DNA of 64,000 bases from Marthasterias glacialis (GCA_911728455.2 OU452230.1:6990512-7054511); one strand, 5' to 3'. Shown: positions 10,361 through 21,920, counted from the first letter of the stretch. The notes: a model not told the origin generated them from the sequence alone. Program-made: numbers and translations.

Positions 10361-10711
10361 GTGGAGTGGGGTTGAGGAAGGACTCATTCATATCAAAAAT
10401 GAAAAAAAATCTCTGTTTTTGTTCTCGTAAAATATCTTGAGGGATTAATTCTAAGGATTGATGTCTGAGTTATGACGTGTCTGAAATTGGTGGCTGCAGC
10501 TGTTGATGTGGCTGTTGCTAAGGGTTTTGCTATGGGCAGACTGTGTTTCAACTCTGGTTAACATTGTGATCCAGCCACAGCCAAAGCCGTTAATTCAGAC
10601 ACAGCCTTAGAAGTAAGACAGAAATATTGGGCAAGATGGAAATGTTAAGAAAGGGTGGGCCTTATTCGAGTTGTAGGGGTAAAATTTGTAATTAGAAGGT
10701 GGGTAATGGGA

Positions 10712-10855
10712 TACTTTTGAGGACACTAGATGGCAGCAGACTTACCAGGTATATCCATCGTTCTCAGAAATGTGCGCATGCTCATAACTACGTAAACAAT
10801 GGCAATTTAAATGGTAAGTCTGCTGCCACCTATCGTTCCAAAGTCTCCATTGGGA
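10712..10855 (+). mobile_element. MITE family E with CTCF-like ends, copy 1
   Basis: Inverted ends of about 35 bp: ACTAGATGGCAGCAGACTTA at the left and TAAGTCTGCTGCCACCTATC at the right. Between them is TTCTCAGAAATGTGCGCATG. It matches 13014-13150 and half of 30120-30207. Confidence 0.75.
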
Positions 10856-12244
10856 AGAATATGCGTATGGTGTAGGGGAATTTTTAGCGTCATTTTTATC
10901 ATTGTCCAAATAGTTTTTAGGCCTTGAACTTTTGGTTAAAAAAAAAAAACATAATGAGATGAAGTTGCTGGTTTGACACTATCTGAGACATTTTTCAAAG
11001 AATTCCAAGCAAACCTGACTAGATCAATGTATCGTTGGTTTACCTCATCTTATCTCGTCGTTATGTCGTTGTGTGCCTGCTTTTACGGCCAAGAACATAA
11101 AGTAGTTCGTCCCAGTAACAAAAGGACGTAAGCAACAAAATGGCTCCTGACACGAAAAATATGTCATTTTTGCTAGTTTTTTTATTGCTAGAATTACCCT
11201 GAAGACATTTTCCCCATTCCCCATGCAGAATTGAACCTTTTTATAATGACTTTTGCATGGCAAGAAATTTACCAAACTTTCCCGCTCATAATTCTTGAAA
11301 CACAAATTTTAACATAAATGGCTTACGTCCTTTTACCGGGCAAAGGACGTTGTGAAGATTATGTCTCATTTTTGGCCTTCCTTTCAGGAACAGAAGAAGT
11401 ACTACCTCAGTTTAGGCGTTCATATCTTCAGTCGTCATTTTATCTTGATGTACAGTCCTTCAGTCCTATCAACAAACGGGTGCAATCCTCTTCAACATTC
11501 ATTAAATGCGTTTTTTGACATTTCAAAAGGTAATACCATTACTACTCACAGGGCCTGGATAGGATCCCTCAAACTTATCCCATTTGGGATCCTCCCCCCC
11601 CCCCCCCCCGGTTGCGCCATGGCATTGAGTTATGTAACTCTAGGGTGTATGTGTATAATGCAGGCATTTGGACAAGGGTGAAAAATAATGAACCGTGAAC
11701 AATTTCCCTCATCACTTTTTCCGAGATTGGTTTGACGAGAAACTTTACCAATCAGTTTCCATTGGCCTCATGGGCATTACAGTGTATATGGTTTGGGACT
11801 TGATGCTTTGTTTGTATCTCAACGTGACTGGTGCTTGAATTGGTCAAATAATTCCTTGCTCTATGGTCAAATCAAGTCGTAACAAGACCAGAAAACACAG
11901 GTGTTGAACCTAGAGCTTAATTTTGTTGATATATTTATCGACCTGTTACTTCATTCCTGTAAGCACAATTCAATTTTTCCTTAGTGTAGGGCACCTCAAT
12001 GAGGGAAAAGAATCATTTATAGTGACATTTTTCAAAGGGCACCAAAGCAATAACCAAGGGCATTGAGGCTCTTGCCTCTGTGAAGTATCAGGCCCGCGTT
12101 CGCAACGGCAAGGTATTTTTTATTTTTTTTTGTTAAAATAAGTTCATCCATTATACATGCATTTTGAATTTGAATCTTTTGAATCTGACCTGTTCATACG
12201 TGGGTTGCAATAGATGCCATCTTTGATGACAAATTCTATTTTGA

Positions 12245-12380
12245 ACTGTTGCCGCATCAAGCTCTTTTTTTAAGTTTCAACGCAGCTCGAGTTGCTTACC
12301 AACCAATCATGGAAGGAATTTATGAAACGCACGCATGCCCAGTCGGGCATTGTGCAGTCATTGTCATCAAAGATGGCTGA
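12245..12380 (+). repeat. Dispersed repeat J, copy 1
   Basis: Shares AACGCAGCTCGAGT-like, CAACCAATCATG and CAAAGATGGCTGA blocks, in the same order and spacing, with 27195-27370. Confidence 0.5.
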
Positions 12381-12939
12381 TTGTTCCCATTGTTCATGTC
12401 ATGTGCAACCCAGCTATTCCTCTTGTTTCTTCGTCCTTCCTGCGGGACTTTGAATTGTCAATTTAAGGAAAACAGTAATGTCAATATTTCACCACCTTTT
12501 AATGTATTTGAAATAATATCTTGTTGAGCCAACAAATGTATTCCATTGAAGAAATTGTATTCAGAATCAAAAGTGTTAGCTTTTTCGTAGAGCACTGAAA
12601 AAGCACTAAAATAGAGTCCAGATTTTTTTGTCAAGTCTAATCATCTCCATTTCACTCGTGAAGTTCCAGTCATGAGCCCTGTGCGTTCCCACAGAGTCAT
12701 CCAAATTGGAACAGTCTGGTCACAGTTGGAACAGTGCGCAAGTTCTCGTTAAGGACAAGTCAATATTCCCATTGGAACTATCCGAGTTCCCCCAAGTTAC
12801 CAGGCACTCCCCATCAAGTTGGAGGGATTTCCCAAATATGCACAGACTTTAGTGTACAGCTTGAATTTGTTGTCTCCATTTTTTTTTTTTTTTTTTTAAT
12901 TTATGTAACATGAACCTTGAACCAGAATAGTACTCATAC

Positions 12940-13260
12940 ACTTTGTACGACTTATACCTGTACTGGTCCTGTACTTATGGAAAAGTACTTGCAATCGTAC
13001 TAAATAAAACGATGGGAGACTTTTCGGGACGCTAGGTGGCAGCAGACTTCAGTTAATTCCATCGTTCTCGTAAATATGTGCATGCTCAGAAGTTTTAAAC
13101 AAGGAAAATTTACCTGGTAATTCTGCTGCCAAGTAGCATTCCAAAGACTACTTATCCTCGCAGTGAAGTACTTGTCTGATTTCCACTCACAGAAAGGTAC
13201 TGCGTGTTACCTTACTCTCAGAAAAGTACTCGTATTTAGTACTAACCCGAACCCCTTGTG
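12940..13260 (+). repeat. Degenerate GTACTTG-rich repeat carrying a MITE E copy
   Basis: Repeated GTACTTATGGAAAAGTACTTG-type words on either side of the family E element at 13014-13150, apparently the same tandem unit as the ordered array at 13481-13580, split by the insertion. Confidence 0.5.
13014..13150 (+). mobile_element. MITE family E with CTCF-like ends, copy 2
   Basis: Left end GACGCTAGGTGGCAGCAGAC; right end TCTGCTGCCAAGTAGCATTC; centre ATCGTTCTCGTAAATATGTG. Aligns along its full length with copy 1. Confidence 0.75.
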
Positions 13261-13480
13261 TTTTTGGTTAGAGACCGTCCCCAATCCTGCAAAATACTTC
13301 ACTCTTTGGTAAACTCAACACCCATTTTGTGGGATTTTGATAAGATTGGTATGGCAGTTGCAATGACCAGCGATTGTTATTTGGGGATGCGCTATGCATA
13401 TTCTACAAAGTCAGAGAAATTTCTGAAGAGGATTTTTGAGGATTTGGGACGTAAGGGGCTGATGAAAAAAACGGTCTTGT

Positions 13481-13580
13481 GCTCGTACTTGTGGAAAAGT
13501 ACTTGTACTTGTCGAAAAGTTCTTGTTCTTGTCGAAATGTACTAGTACTTTTAGAAAAGGACCAATACTTGTAGAAAATT
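13481..13580 (+). repeat. 20-bp tandem repeat, five units
   Basis: Five consecutive units of exactly 20 bases, for example ACTTGTACTTGTCGAAAAGT at 13501-13520. They sit in a longer open frame on the + strand, but the flanking translation has no family match. Confidence 0.8.
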
Positions 13581-14739
13581 CCAATTACGTTAATATCCTC
13601 TTAGGTATGATACATCTTAACCGTTGAACCCAAATTCTTGGACTCTGATAAGATTGATTTGCATGACCCCATCGTAAGTAAAGATTGTGCAGTCTCTGCA
13701 ATTGAAGCTCGGTGTGATGCATTGTTAAAACCGACTTTTCCCGCTGGCTACACCACTTGCAATGTTGTTTTAATTCTTTTATGTTTGTGTTTTCATTTAT
13801 ATAAAAAATAAGAGCTCTTTCATAAGTTAACTGCACTTAAAAGTGACATATATTTTTCAATGTAGGTGGGCCTTAAATCGAGGGCCCCAAAACTTAAATT
13901 GTTCTGTTTTAATCTCATTATTGCTATTTGACTAACTGTTGTTGATCTATTAAATTGTTATTAAAGAAAGCATATATTTTTTATTTTAAAAGTACTTTTT
14001 GGATTATCCGTAATATTTATACCTTCTTATTAAATACAGTTTTTTAAAGCATAGCGTGAAAAGATTGAATGAGACATTTTTTAAATGTACATTTTTGTAT
14101 AATGTATAATCAGTGTTTAATTGAAAAAAAAAATCTCCCGATTGTTACATTCTCCATCAGATGTTTATATCATCAACATCATCTTGCATTACTAACACCT
14201 TGCACGTGTGAATTTTGAATTATAAATTATTGAAAACTTGTGCCAGGAACAATCCTGGTGGTGAGTCACACGCGTGCGCATCTGCTACAAGCCCACAGTG
14301 GTCGCCACTTCTGGATTCAAACCTGGCATTTGTTACTTTGTTATTACCGAAAAACACCCATTCCTTCGTTCGTAAGACATTTCTTATGAAAGTAACCGAT
14401 ATTTCTGATAAGACCTTGAGTCTTTGTAAGACATACGTGAAAGGCAAGTCCAGAAATTATGTTGTTCTTACATATAAAATCATCAAAGATAAAAAGGTTC
14501 AGTGCATTTCCTATGGGCTTCTGGCAATCGATGGAGCCAGTTTGTGTGAAGTGGGCGTGGCTTACAGTGGAATTACGTCACACTTACCATCAGGATTGTG
14601 CCAATATGTATTCATCAAACAATTTTGTTGAAGCATTACCATAGTTTAGTTGGTAGAATTTCATTTTTTTGTCATCCTGGATTCCTGATGGGCCTAATCT
14701 TAGAGAGCTGCTCAAGGAGAATTTTTTTTATTGTAGCAT

Positions 14740-14970
14740 GTGCCTAACATTGGTAAAATTGATATACAAATCACTGATTTACCCGTCACTTTACACGGTA
14801 TAAAGATGGTCATGGTGGAAAACTTCCCTTGAAGTTGTTTTGCCTGAAATGCTATAGTTAGTGTCTGAGTAAAACAACTAAGTTTGATCTTGAGTGATGA
14901 TATGGTTTCACCATTTTCTTGTGATTCTGATGACAGATTGAGCTTGAAATTTCACAGGTTTGTTTACTAA
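14740..14970 (+). repeat. Inverted-repeat element family D, copy
   Basis: TGGTCATGGTGGAAAACTTC and CCCTTGAAG, then TTGAAATTTCACAGGTTTGT, match 1480-1790 and, reversed, 63120-63400. Confidence 0.7.
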
Positions 14971-15359
14971 TTTCATGTTACCAAAGTGCGGGTACTGGTC
15001 TTTGACAATTACCAATGTTGGCCGCGTGCTTTAACACGTTTCTGTTATGCAAAACTATGCGGGAAACCAGTCATATGTTTAATGCGTGAAATGGTAGTTT
15101 GAGTGGTAACCACAATTTGGTAAGCTGATTTTTAGTGTGCTAAGCAGCTCTATGAAATCTCTCTCACGTTTGGTGTTGACAAAATGATGAATAGAATTAC
15201 AGTAAGCTAAAACAAAAAAAAATCACGCAGAAGCTTTCTGTTTTTGTGAACATTAAAGATACCGGCTAGTCGGGAAAAATAGCTGACGGGTATCTCTCGC
15301 AGTGAGACAGGTGACTTGTTTCACGTTTGTATGTGTGGAGATGATCAGGTATTTGATCG

Positions 15360-15606
15360 TTCGTGCCACGAAAACGGCCGTCGGGTAATGGTGACGACCT
15401 GCGTCTTTAAAGACCAGGGCTGGATTTCACAAAGAGCTAAGATTGATCTTAACTGCGATTCACTTTTAATTGCTAAGCAAAGTGTGATGTCACAATGCAA
15501 ATCACTATGGTAATACTGACAACTCAACTTAAGATGCATCTTAGTGCTTTGTGAAATCGACCCCAGGTTCGTCACCATTACCCGACGACTATTTCTGCGG
15601 CACGAA
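15360..15606. mobile_element. Inverted repeat of about 40 bp split by MITE B
   Basis: Left arm 15360-15399 and right arm 15568-15606 are inverted copies sharing CGTCGGGTAATGGTGACGA. Between them sits the MITE B copy 15417-15564. The arms appear to be the two sides of an older hairpin element. Confidence 0.7.
15417..15564 (+). mobile_element. MITE family B, copy 3 (best preserved)
   Basis: Inverted ends GGATTTCACAAAGAGCTAAG and CTTAGTGCTTTGTGAAATC. Internal GTGATGTCACAAT as in copy 1. Confidence 0.85.
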
Positions 15607-15902
15607 ACGAGCATGTTCCCGTAAATTGTTAATACGTGCAACGCGTGCTCCGGTCAAAGGTGATCTTTCGTGGCACGAATTGGTTGATCGGGCGTTGACG
15701 AGCGGTCGTCATAAACTCCATTCACACACGGTGTTATACATGCTTTTTAGGTGTATTTATCACCCATGAATTCATTTCTCATGTCATGTTTACTTTTATG
15801 CATTAGTGTGCGGTTTCATCTCATTTATGTTGTGTTAAATATAGTTTACTAGTTTTATTGTCTCAAAATAAAAGTCCATTATTAAGAGTGTGCCTGCGAT
15901 CA

Positions 15903-16152
15903 GGGCCCAATTTCATGGCGCTGGTTACCAAAGAATTCTGCGCTTACGAAGACCATTCGCCGCTTACGAGGTTAGCGCCGAATTTCTGCGCTAGCTGTGT
16001 AAGCACGGAATCCTTAATTACGTGAACTACGCACGCGCACAAGCAAAAATTATTTGCTAACCCGTGAAATACGCTTAAGTAAGCGCGGAATTTTCTGCTT
16101 CCGCAAGCGCCGATTTTTTGCTTACGGTAAGCAGAGCCATGAAATAGGGCCC
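15903..16152 (-). mobile_element. MITE family A, 250 bp, copy 2
   Basis: Reverse-complement counterpart of 9774-10023, same length, roughly 90% alike by eye. One end is altered (GGCGCTGGTTACC instead of GGCTCTGCTTACT), so the inverted ends no longer match perfectly. Confidence 0.9.
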
Positions 16153-16153
16153 A

Positions 16154-16337
16154 GGGCGCAAATTTCACAAAGCTGTTAAGCAAAAAAACTGCTTAGCAAA
16201 AGTATAAGTGGGGGCACCATTTGTAGTGGTTCAAACTTTATAGCACTTGGGCTGGTAACCTAATTCTGTTAAGCATGATTTTTGTTTGCACTTGGCAAGT
16301 TTTTGTGCTTGCACTATACATGCTTTATGAAATGAGG
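16154..16337 (+). mobile_element. MITE A-related shorter element
   Basis: GGGCGCAAATTTCACAAAGC at the left and TTTATGAAATGAGGC at the right, with GCTTAGCA/TGTTAAGCA motifs. It starts one base after family A copy 2, so two elements are side by side. Confidence 0.6.
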
Positions 16338-16675
16338 CACATGTTTTGCTTTATAGATTGTACTAGGTTGATTTTATAGAAATAGCAATTTATTCTAGAG
16401 ACCAAATAGATGATATGACCAGTGCGTCTATTCTAATTGTCATTTAGCTTTCTGTAACTCATTCCCATAAAAATTGTGTTCAGATGGGAGGGGTTTCGAA
16501 CATTTTGGGTCGCTGGAAAACAAATTTGTTTCATGTAGGCCTACTGAGGCATGAAATACAAATTAAATAGTCGTGTTAATTCACTGAAGAGACGGGAACA
16601 CAAAATGTCTTTTAAAGTGTTGATGTATTTCAGTGACCATAGCACAAACCCTCTACCTGTAAGGTTTGCGTGAAC

Positions 16676-16775
16676 TCTTATGAGTTGTGGTGGTTCTGAA
16701 AAGAACTGGCGGTGTTACAAGTCGACGTTTCGATCAGTATGCTTTGATCGTATTCAGGAAAGAGCCGAACTCTAT
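16676..16775 (-). repeat. Histone-stem-loop-bearing repeat G, copy 2
   Basis: Read on the - strand: CCTGAATACGATCAAAGC, hairpin GATCA/TGATC, GAAACGTCG, then GTTCTTTTCAGAACCACCAC with the histone-type loop and the ACCACCA flank. Aligns with copies 1 and 3. Confidence 0.75.
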
Positions 16776-17675
16776 AATATGATGCTTGCTGTGTACGTAC
16801 TGTAGAATGCTCCATTACGTTAAGGCGGGAAAGCTGGAACTGGATCCTATGGGTTCCAGCTTTCCCGCCGTCGTGCATCATAGAGGAATTTACAGTACTT
16901 GCTCCACCTGCATGACGAGGACAATGAGAGTGTCGAGTGCTTTTTAGAACTACACAACTCATAAGCAGCGGCGTAAAGACTTGCAAATTTGTCTGTACAG
17001 TAATCATTGATAGTATTTTGTTTGTTTGACAAACTGAAAACTAAAAAGGGAAAAATGGACAATGGACAAGTAAGACTGGTACTTTTATTAGTGTCTGGGC
17101 GAGTACTAAATCATAAATTGTTAAAGTGTAACTTTTGAATTAATACAATAAACTCTTGTATGTATATATGTGGCTATATTTATGTATTTGTTACAACACT
17201 GTTTCTAATTGATATATCAGATGAATAAACTGCTTTATTTCAAAATTATTTTCACGAGCGTACTTTCAATCCACGTTGTCCGACTCGTTAGCGATGGGGC
17301 ATGGTCATTTATTTTTTATTTTTGTATTTAATTAATTAATTAATTGTTTGATTTTTGTGTTGTTTGTTTGTTGGGTTGTTTGTTTTTTGTTTTGTTTATT
17401 TGTTGGGTTGTTTGTTTTTCTGCAGTCACCAAAGGCATTGCGAATGTTTGTTTTTAGGAGGATCACTGTCTACCCTCCAACGTATTCAGGAAGGGGGACT
17501 ATAAAGGTTAACAGAGAGAGAACGAAACGTTATGTAGTCTTTAATGAGAACATTTAATGAGGTAAAAAGCACTAAATTGCCAGCCATCGACTGCAAACAA
17601 AAACGCGGTTTTACGAAACAGTAATTATGCTCCGATTCGGTAATTTACCAAGAAGATAAACATATACAGAGTCCT

Positions 17676-17868
17676 GGGCCCACTTTCATAAAGCTGGTAA
17701 GCACAGAAACTTGCTAAGCACAGAAAAACCTTGCTTAGCATAAACAGGTTACCAGCCAACGTTCCATTATGTTTCCACTGTTGCGACTGGTGCCCCACTC
17801 ATTTTTTGCTTAGCAGAGAAATTTGCTAAGAAGTATTTTCTGCTAAACAGCTTCATGAAATTGGCCCC
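17676..17868. mobile_element. GGGCCC-ended MITE (A-like superfamily)
   Basis: Left GGGCCCACTTTCATAAAGCT and right AGCTTCATGAAATTGGCCCC, with many TTGCTTAGCA/TGCTAAGCA words inside. 193 bp. Confidence 0.75.
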
Positions 17869-18569
17869 TGATGTACAATGTTGGCACAATCATCTTCTGA
17901 GAGAGTGCCGGTACAATTTGTTGTCACATTGAACCCACCCAACCCCTTCCCCCTCATCTTAGTAACAAACAAAACATACTTAAAAAAAACAACATTTAAA
18001 CGCCGTGCATCGAAACAAAAAATGTTTAAAAAAATGTATTTCGAGTCAGATTTAACCACGCACAATTATCAAAATAAAGAACACTAGGCTGACCAAAGTA
18101 TACAATATATGGTTAACATTTTTTACAGTAATTGGATTTACACTTCAGGCAAACGCCGGGAAACAAAAAAATCAGTCAACTGTTACAATTAAACTTCTTA
18201 ATTAATGACGCATTAAATAATGTGAATATAAATTAAGGGCCCTAAATATTTGATCTGCATTAATAGTGATGCTTCGGGCCTTTTTAAAAACGAAGTTTTT
18301 AATCAACATGATCAATAAATGTTTTTGTGAGTGTCCAACACTGACTTCACGGTTTCCTTGTTGCACTGAAATGATCGAGCCATATATTACTAAATGACAA
18401 CCCTTATAGCTGGGACCTCATCAGTATTGATCCCATAGATTTATAAAATAGATCTTCGGTGAGGTCAAGGGAGGTTGCGGCTACTAGTTACCCTTTAGAG
18501 TCTACCGTAATAAGCTTGTAATACAGAAACCACGTTGTGAGTTTTCAGTTTGGCCAAAATCAAGCTAAA

Positions 18570-18790
18570 GGTCAATCAACCCAATACACCTGACGTCGTC
18601 ATCACGTGATCAATCTTGTAGCGCCATTTTGAGAGTGAGATTCCCCGTATGTTAGGTGCAGAGCGCATTTTGGGTGGCGTTTTAGTTAGACGCGCACCAT
18701 CATCTTCACATGTATGACTTCTTCACATGTATGACCATAGACATCCTTCAGCTGCGTGTGACATCAGCGCAAGGGTCACTATTATACACT
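18570..18790 (+). repeat. Dispersed repeat F, copy 1
   Basis: ACCTGACGTCGTCATCACGT, GCCATTTTGAGAGTGAGATT, CCCCGTATG and GTGTGACATCAGCGCAAGG match 38009-38205 in order. Holds a short tandem (CTTCACATGTATGAC twice at about 18703-18733). Confidence 0.7.
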
Positions 18791-19165
18791 TAATCAAGAC
18801 CGCGGTGAATCATGAACAAAGTCAAAGAAAAGGTAAATGCTCCATTCCCCCCGGTGTGTTCAAGCTACAATGACATCACATGTTTATGTTACAGTTGTCC
18901 TAAAGAAACTAACAATTGCGGTTACAAGTCTTGGTGTGTCTGCTGCTTATTCATGTCAGGTGGACCCCTTGTGGCATGCTGCATAAAAATGAAACCCCGT
19001 CATTTACGTCACCATTCATTTACTTCCACCCTTCATCGACGTGGTTATAAGGCACTTGAACTCGGCACCTCTTATCCGAACTCTGCAGGGAAATAGGGTA
19101 AAATAAGTTGTGCCAGTTCCTAGTACACTTCCAACACAGTGAAGATAACATCTTTATACCTAGCT

Positions 19166-19343
19166 GGGCCCAATTTCATCGAGCTGCCGAAGCATCAAAC
19201 TCTTCTAAGACCAACTTTGCTTAACATAAATGGGTTACCAGTCAAAATACCGTGTAAATATATCGTTTGACTGGTCCCCTGCAAATTCTTGCAGTAGACA
19301 CAATTACTGAACGATATTATCAGCTAAGCAGCTCTATGAAATC
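19166..19343. mobile_element. GGGCCC-ended MITE (A-like), copy
   Basis: GGGCCCAATTTCATCGAGCT at the left and AGCAGCTCTATGAAAT at the right, with GGGTTACCAGTCAAAA inside, as in the element at 17676. Confidence 0.65.
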
Positions 19344-19512
19344 ATACAGCTGTTAGGCAGAAAATAATTGTCAACGAATTTTTCAGCTGAGCCAAAATAT
19401 AGAAGGGCACCAGTCGCAATAATGTAAACTTTATGGCATTTCTGCATGCTGTTCACCCGTTTGTGATAAGCAGTTTTCTGTGCTTAGCATGTTTTTCGTG
19501 CTAACTTAGGCC
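19344..19512. mobile_element. A-like MITE, decayed copy
   Basis: CAGCTGTTAGGCAGAAAATA to GTGCTAACTTAGGCCC, holding GGGCACCAGTCGCAATAATG as in its relatives. It directly abuts the previous element. Confidence 0.5.
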
Positions 19513-19685
19513 CTGATGCCAATTTCATAAAGCTGTAAAGCCGACGTTTTTTTTGCTGATGGTGCGACCCTTCCTTATAGCACAGTTTTTATTTCACAAA
19601 CAAGGCTAACCGTAAGCGGAAAGCAAGGCACATGAACTTGCTGGCTGCAAATCCACTGTCAACACACACACGCACTGTTGAATCT

Positions 19686-19872
19686 GGGCTCAAATTCATA
19701 GAGCTGCTTAAGCAGAAAATATTGGTTAAAAATGTTCTGCTAAGCAAAAAATAAGCAGGAATACCAGTCACTGACTTTACATGTGGCATGTTATTTTGGC
19801 TGGTTACCTTATTCTGGTAAGCATCATTTTGTTTAGCTACTTTATGTGCTTAAGCAGCTCTTGGAAATTGGA
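19686..19872. mobile_element. GGGCTC-ended MITE (A-like), copy
   Basis: GGGCTCAAATTCATAGAGCT at the left and AGCAGCTCTTGGAAATTGG at the right, with AATACCAGTCACTGACTTTA inside. Confidence 0.65.
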
Positions 19873-21353
19873 ACTGGATCGTTTATGAGATACAGTTTTG
19901 CTATACACTCGTTTTTTTCCTGCTACGTTAAGTGCAAGCGGTAAACGGCATGCATGACATTTGCTAAGCTCACAGATTTTCTAGACACATTACAAATTCA
20001 ATGCCTAGCTAACAGTCAAACACTGCGTGCATTGTTCGTGACCGGTCCACTCATTTCTGCTTGCAAATAATATATATGATTAAAATAAGACGTTTTGCCT
20101 ATAATAACAGCTCTTTGAAATTGGACCCCTACGCGTGAGTCGTCCCATGCGATGTTGCTCCACCGGGGATGTTAACTTTCCTCTATCCGCAAAGACCAGT
20201 GATCTTACCCCCACTTTATAGACTTCCTACACAAAAAAATTAACCTGAATACTTTCTGGATCTCATCTCATTTTAACGAGAATTAACAACGATTTAATAA
20301 TGGTCGTTTCTATACGAACCAAACTATCTAGTCAATTTTTTTAAAAACTATATTAACAAACCGTTTTAAACGCTCAACATTTTTACATGCAATGTTATGT
20401 ACACATTGGTGGCATTTTAGCATACCGTGATAATACGAATTGGTTAAACAAAAAGGTTTTAAAGCTGACGTCATTATGTAGATGCTTATTTACATAGCTC
20501 TTCGGCAGAATAATTTCCTAATCCGAAAGCACATTGTTGTATTTTTTTTAGTGTACAGAATAAAAATACTTTAATATTAAAAAATAGCAAAATAACACCA
20601 GAATAGACCGTCATCACCAACCGTACCGTCTTCCACAATTATCTGAAAGAATATTATTACAAAATACCAGTTGTTTACTCTGCGTTGAAAATATGAACAA
20701 CCCTCTGCTCTCTGTGCAAAAATTTCAAAAGGCCACTGAAATTATAAAATTCATTGAATGCACCAAAATGTCAGTTATTATTTCAATTTACAAAGATCTC
20801 TTCAAACTCGGCTCACGTGTGTGAACTCGTGACGTGTGTACACATGCCCTTGATTTAGGGCTGCTGGTTTAATGCCATTTGGCGACACCATTGCAGGAAC
20901 ATATAAAATGCGAATACAATACTCCAGAAAATCCGTATTCTTCCACCTCTATACGGGAAAAAATGGTGCCCAACGTTGGTCATGTAATCGTCAATTGATC
21001 CAGGCGAATGCGTGAACAGTCATGCACACAACAACATCTTTACCATGCACTAAATTTACAAACTTGGCCTTTAGTAAATTTTTTACAATAACCAAGAGAA
21101 ATGTAAATGTTACCTCCTGGGTATGGTCGACCATGAATTTTATTCAATTACAGTTTACTAAAAAAAAAATGAAAACACTATTTGATCCAAATTACATTTC
21201 TCTTCCTGACAGTTCAGAAGTTTCATTATATGTGTTCATGTTAATGGTACTGAAAGGCGTAAAACGTGTGTGTGTTGCATGCAACTTAGTTTGTATGTAC
21301 AGGCCAAGTGTCCCTTCAGTTGACTCAGTAGGGTGGAGTTTTGTAGAGGACGT

Positions 21354-21359
21354 TTTATT
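21354..21359 (-). terminator. Candidate polyadenylation signal of ADAMTSL5
   Basis: AATAAA on the - strand about 200 bases after the stop codon. A second AATAAA is at 21144-21139. Either could end the transcript, and no independent evidence chooses between them. Confidence 0.3.
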
Positions 21360-21558
21360 AATCTTAAAACCCAGATTCAGGCTTGACTTGAAGCCACTGT
21401 ATTTCTTTTGTGGGCCACTGCGGGTCATTGCGAAGGGAGCTGGCTGACACTGTACAACTGCCGCACACCCCGGCGTAATGCGTCCCCTTAAAACATTGTA
21501 TCAACAAAATAATTATCAGTTGCACGCCAGCCTGTTTGACTGGACATGAATGCTCTTC

Positions 21559-21920
21559 CTAAAGTCCTGTCGGCAACTCCGGCTCGTCGTCCTCCGTCTC
21601 GGCCGCCTGGGCAGGGCACAGCAATGTCTCGCGCGCCTGAATCTTGTCCCATTTCTTGTGGTAGCCGTCTTTCCACGCCGACACCAGGTTATCCCGGTCG
21701 ACGACCAGCTGTGTCTCGCCCGTTTCCGAGTCGTACCGCCGGTTACCAGTGATGACGTACTGACTTCCCGTCTTCAGGGATGGACACTTACAAACGTTGG
21801 GCACCCAGATATACTCCCGTCGTCCTAGGGGTACTGTGTTCTTGTAGGTCTGGAGGATGGTGGCGTCGAAGCGAGTTTGTCCATTCTCGATAGTTTTGCT
21901 CAAAATCTCCACGTGAAGGA
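21559..21920 (-). CDS. ADAMTSL5: ADAMTSL5 exon 12: NTR domain and stop
   Basis: Acceptor TTATTCACAG, stop TAG at 21561-21559. It encodes the remaining NTR (netrin/C345C-like) domain with VYK-type strands, REYIWVP, CKCP and a last LLC, then an acidic tail ETEDDEPELP. Codon use is GC-rich compared with the surrounding DNA. Confidence 0.95.

Larger units (their letters stand above)
10361..21558. other. Convergent intergenic region, repeat-rich
   Basis: The 11.2 kb between the two stop codons. It must contain the SERINC 3' UTR and the ADAMTSL5 3' UTR but is otherwise made of the repeats listed separately, poly(C) at 11587-11609, poly(T) at 12879-12897 and (AATT)n at 17329-17346. None of the open frames shows a recognisable protein. 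Confidence 0.7.

Noticed and set aside
14215-14631. 138-residue open frame on the + strand
   Set aside because: It overlaps a repeat block shared in reverse with 3260-3490, and no protein family is visible.
18812-19096. Cysteine-rich 94-residue frame that slightly recalls a LITAF-type domain
   Set aside because: The cysteine spacing (CLCYSC, WCVCC, ACCI) does not fit the zinc-binding pairs of LITAF, and it sits in a repeat-rich intergenic stretch.
21022-21447. 141-residue open frame on the + strand
   Set aside because: It lies antisense in the expected ADAMTSL5 3' UTR and has no recognisable domain; composition looks random.
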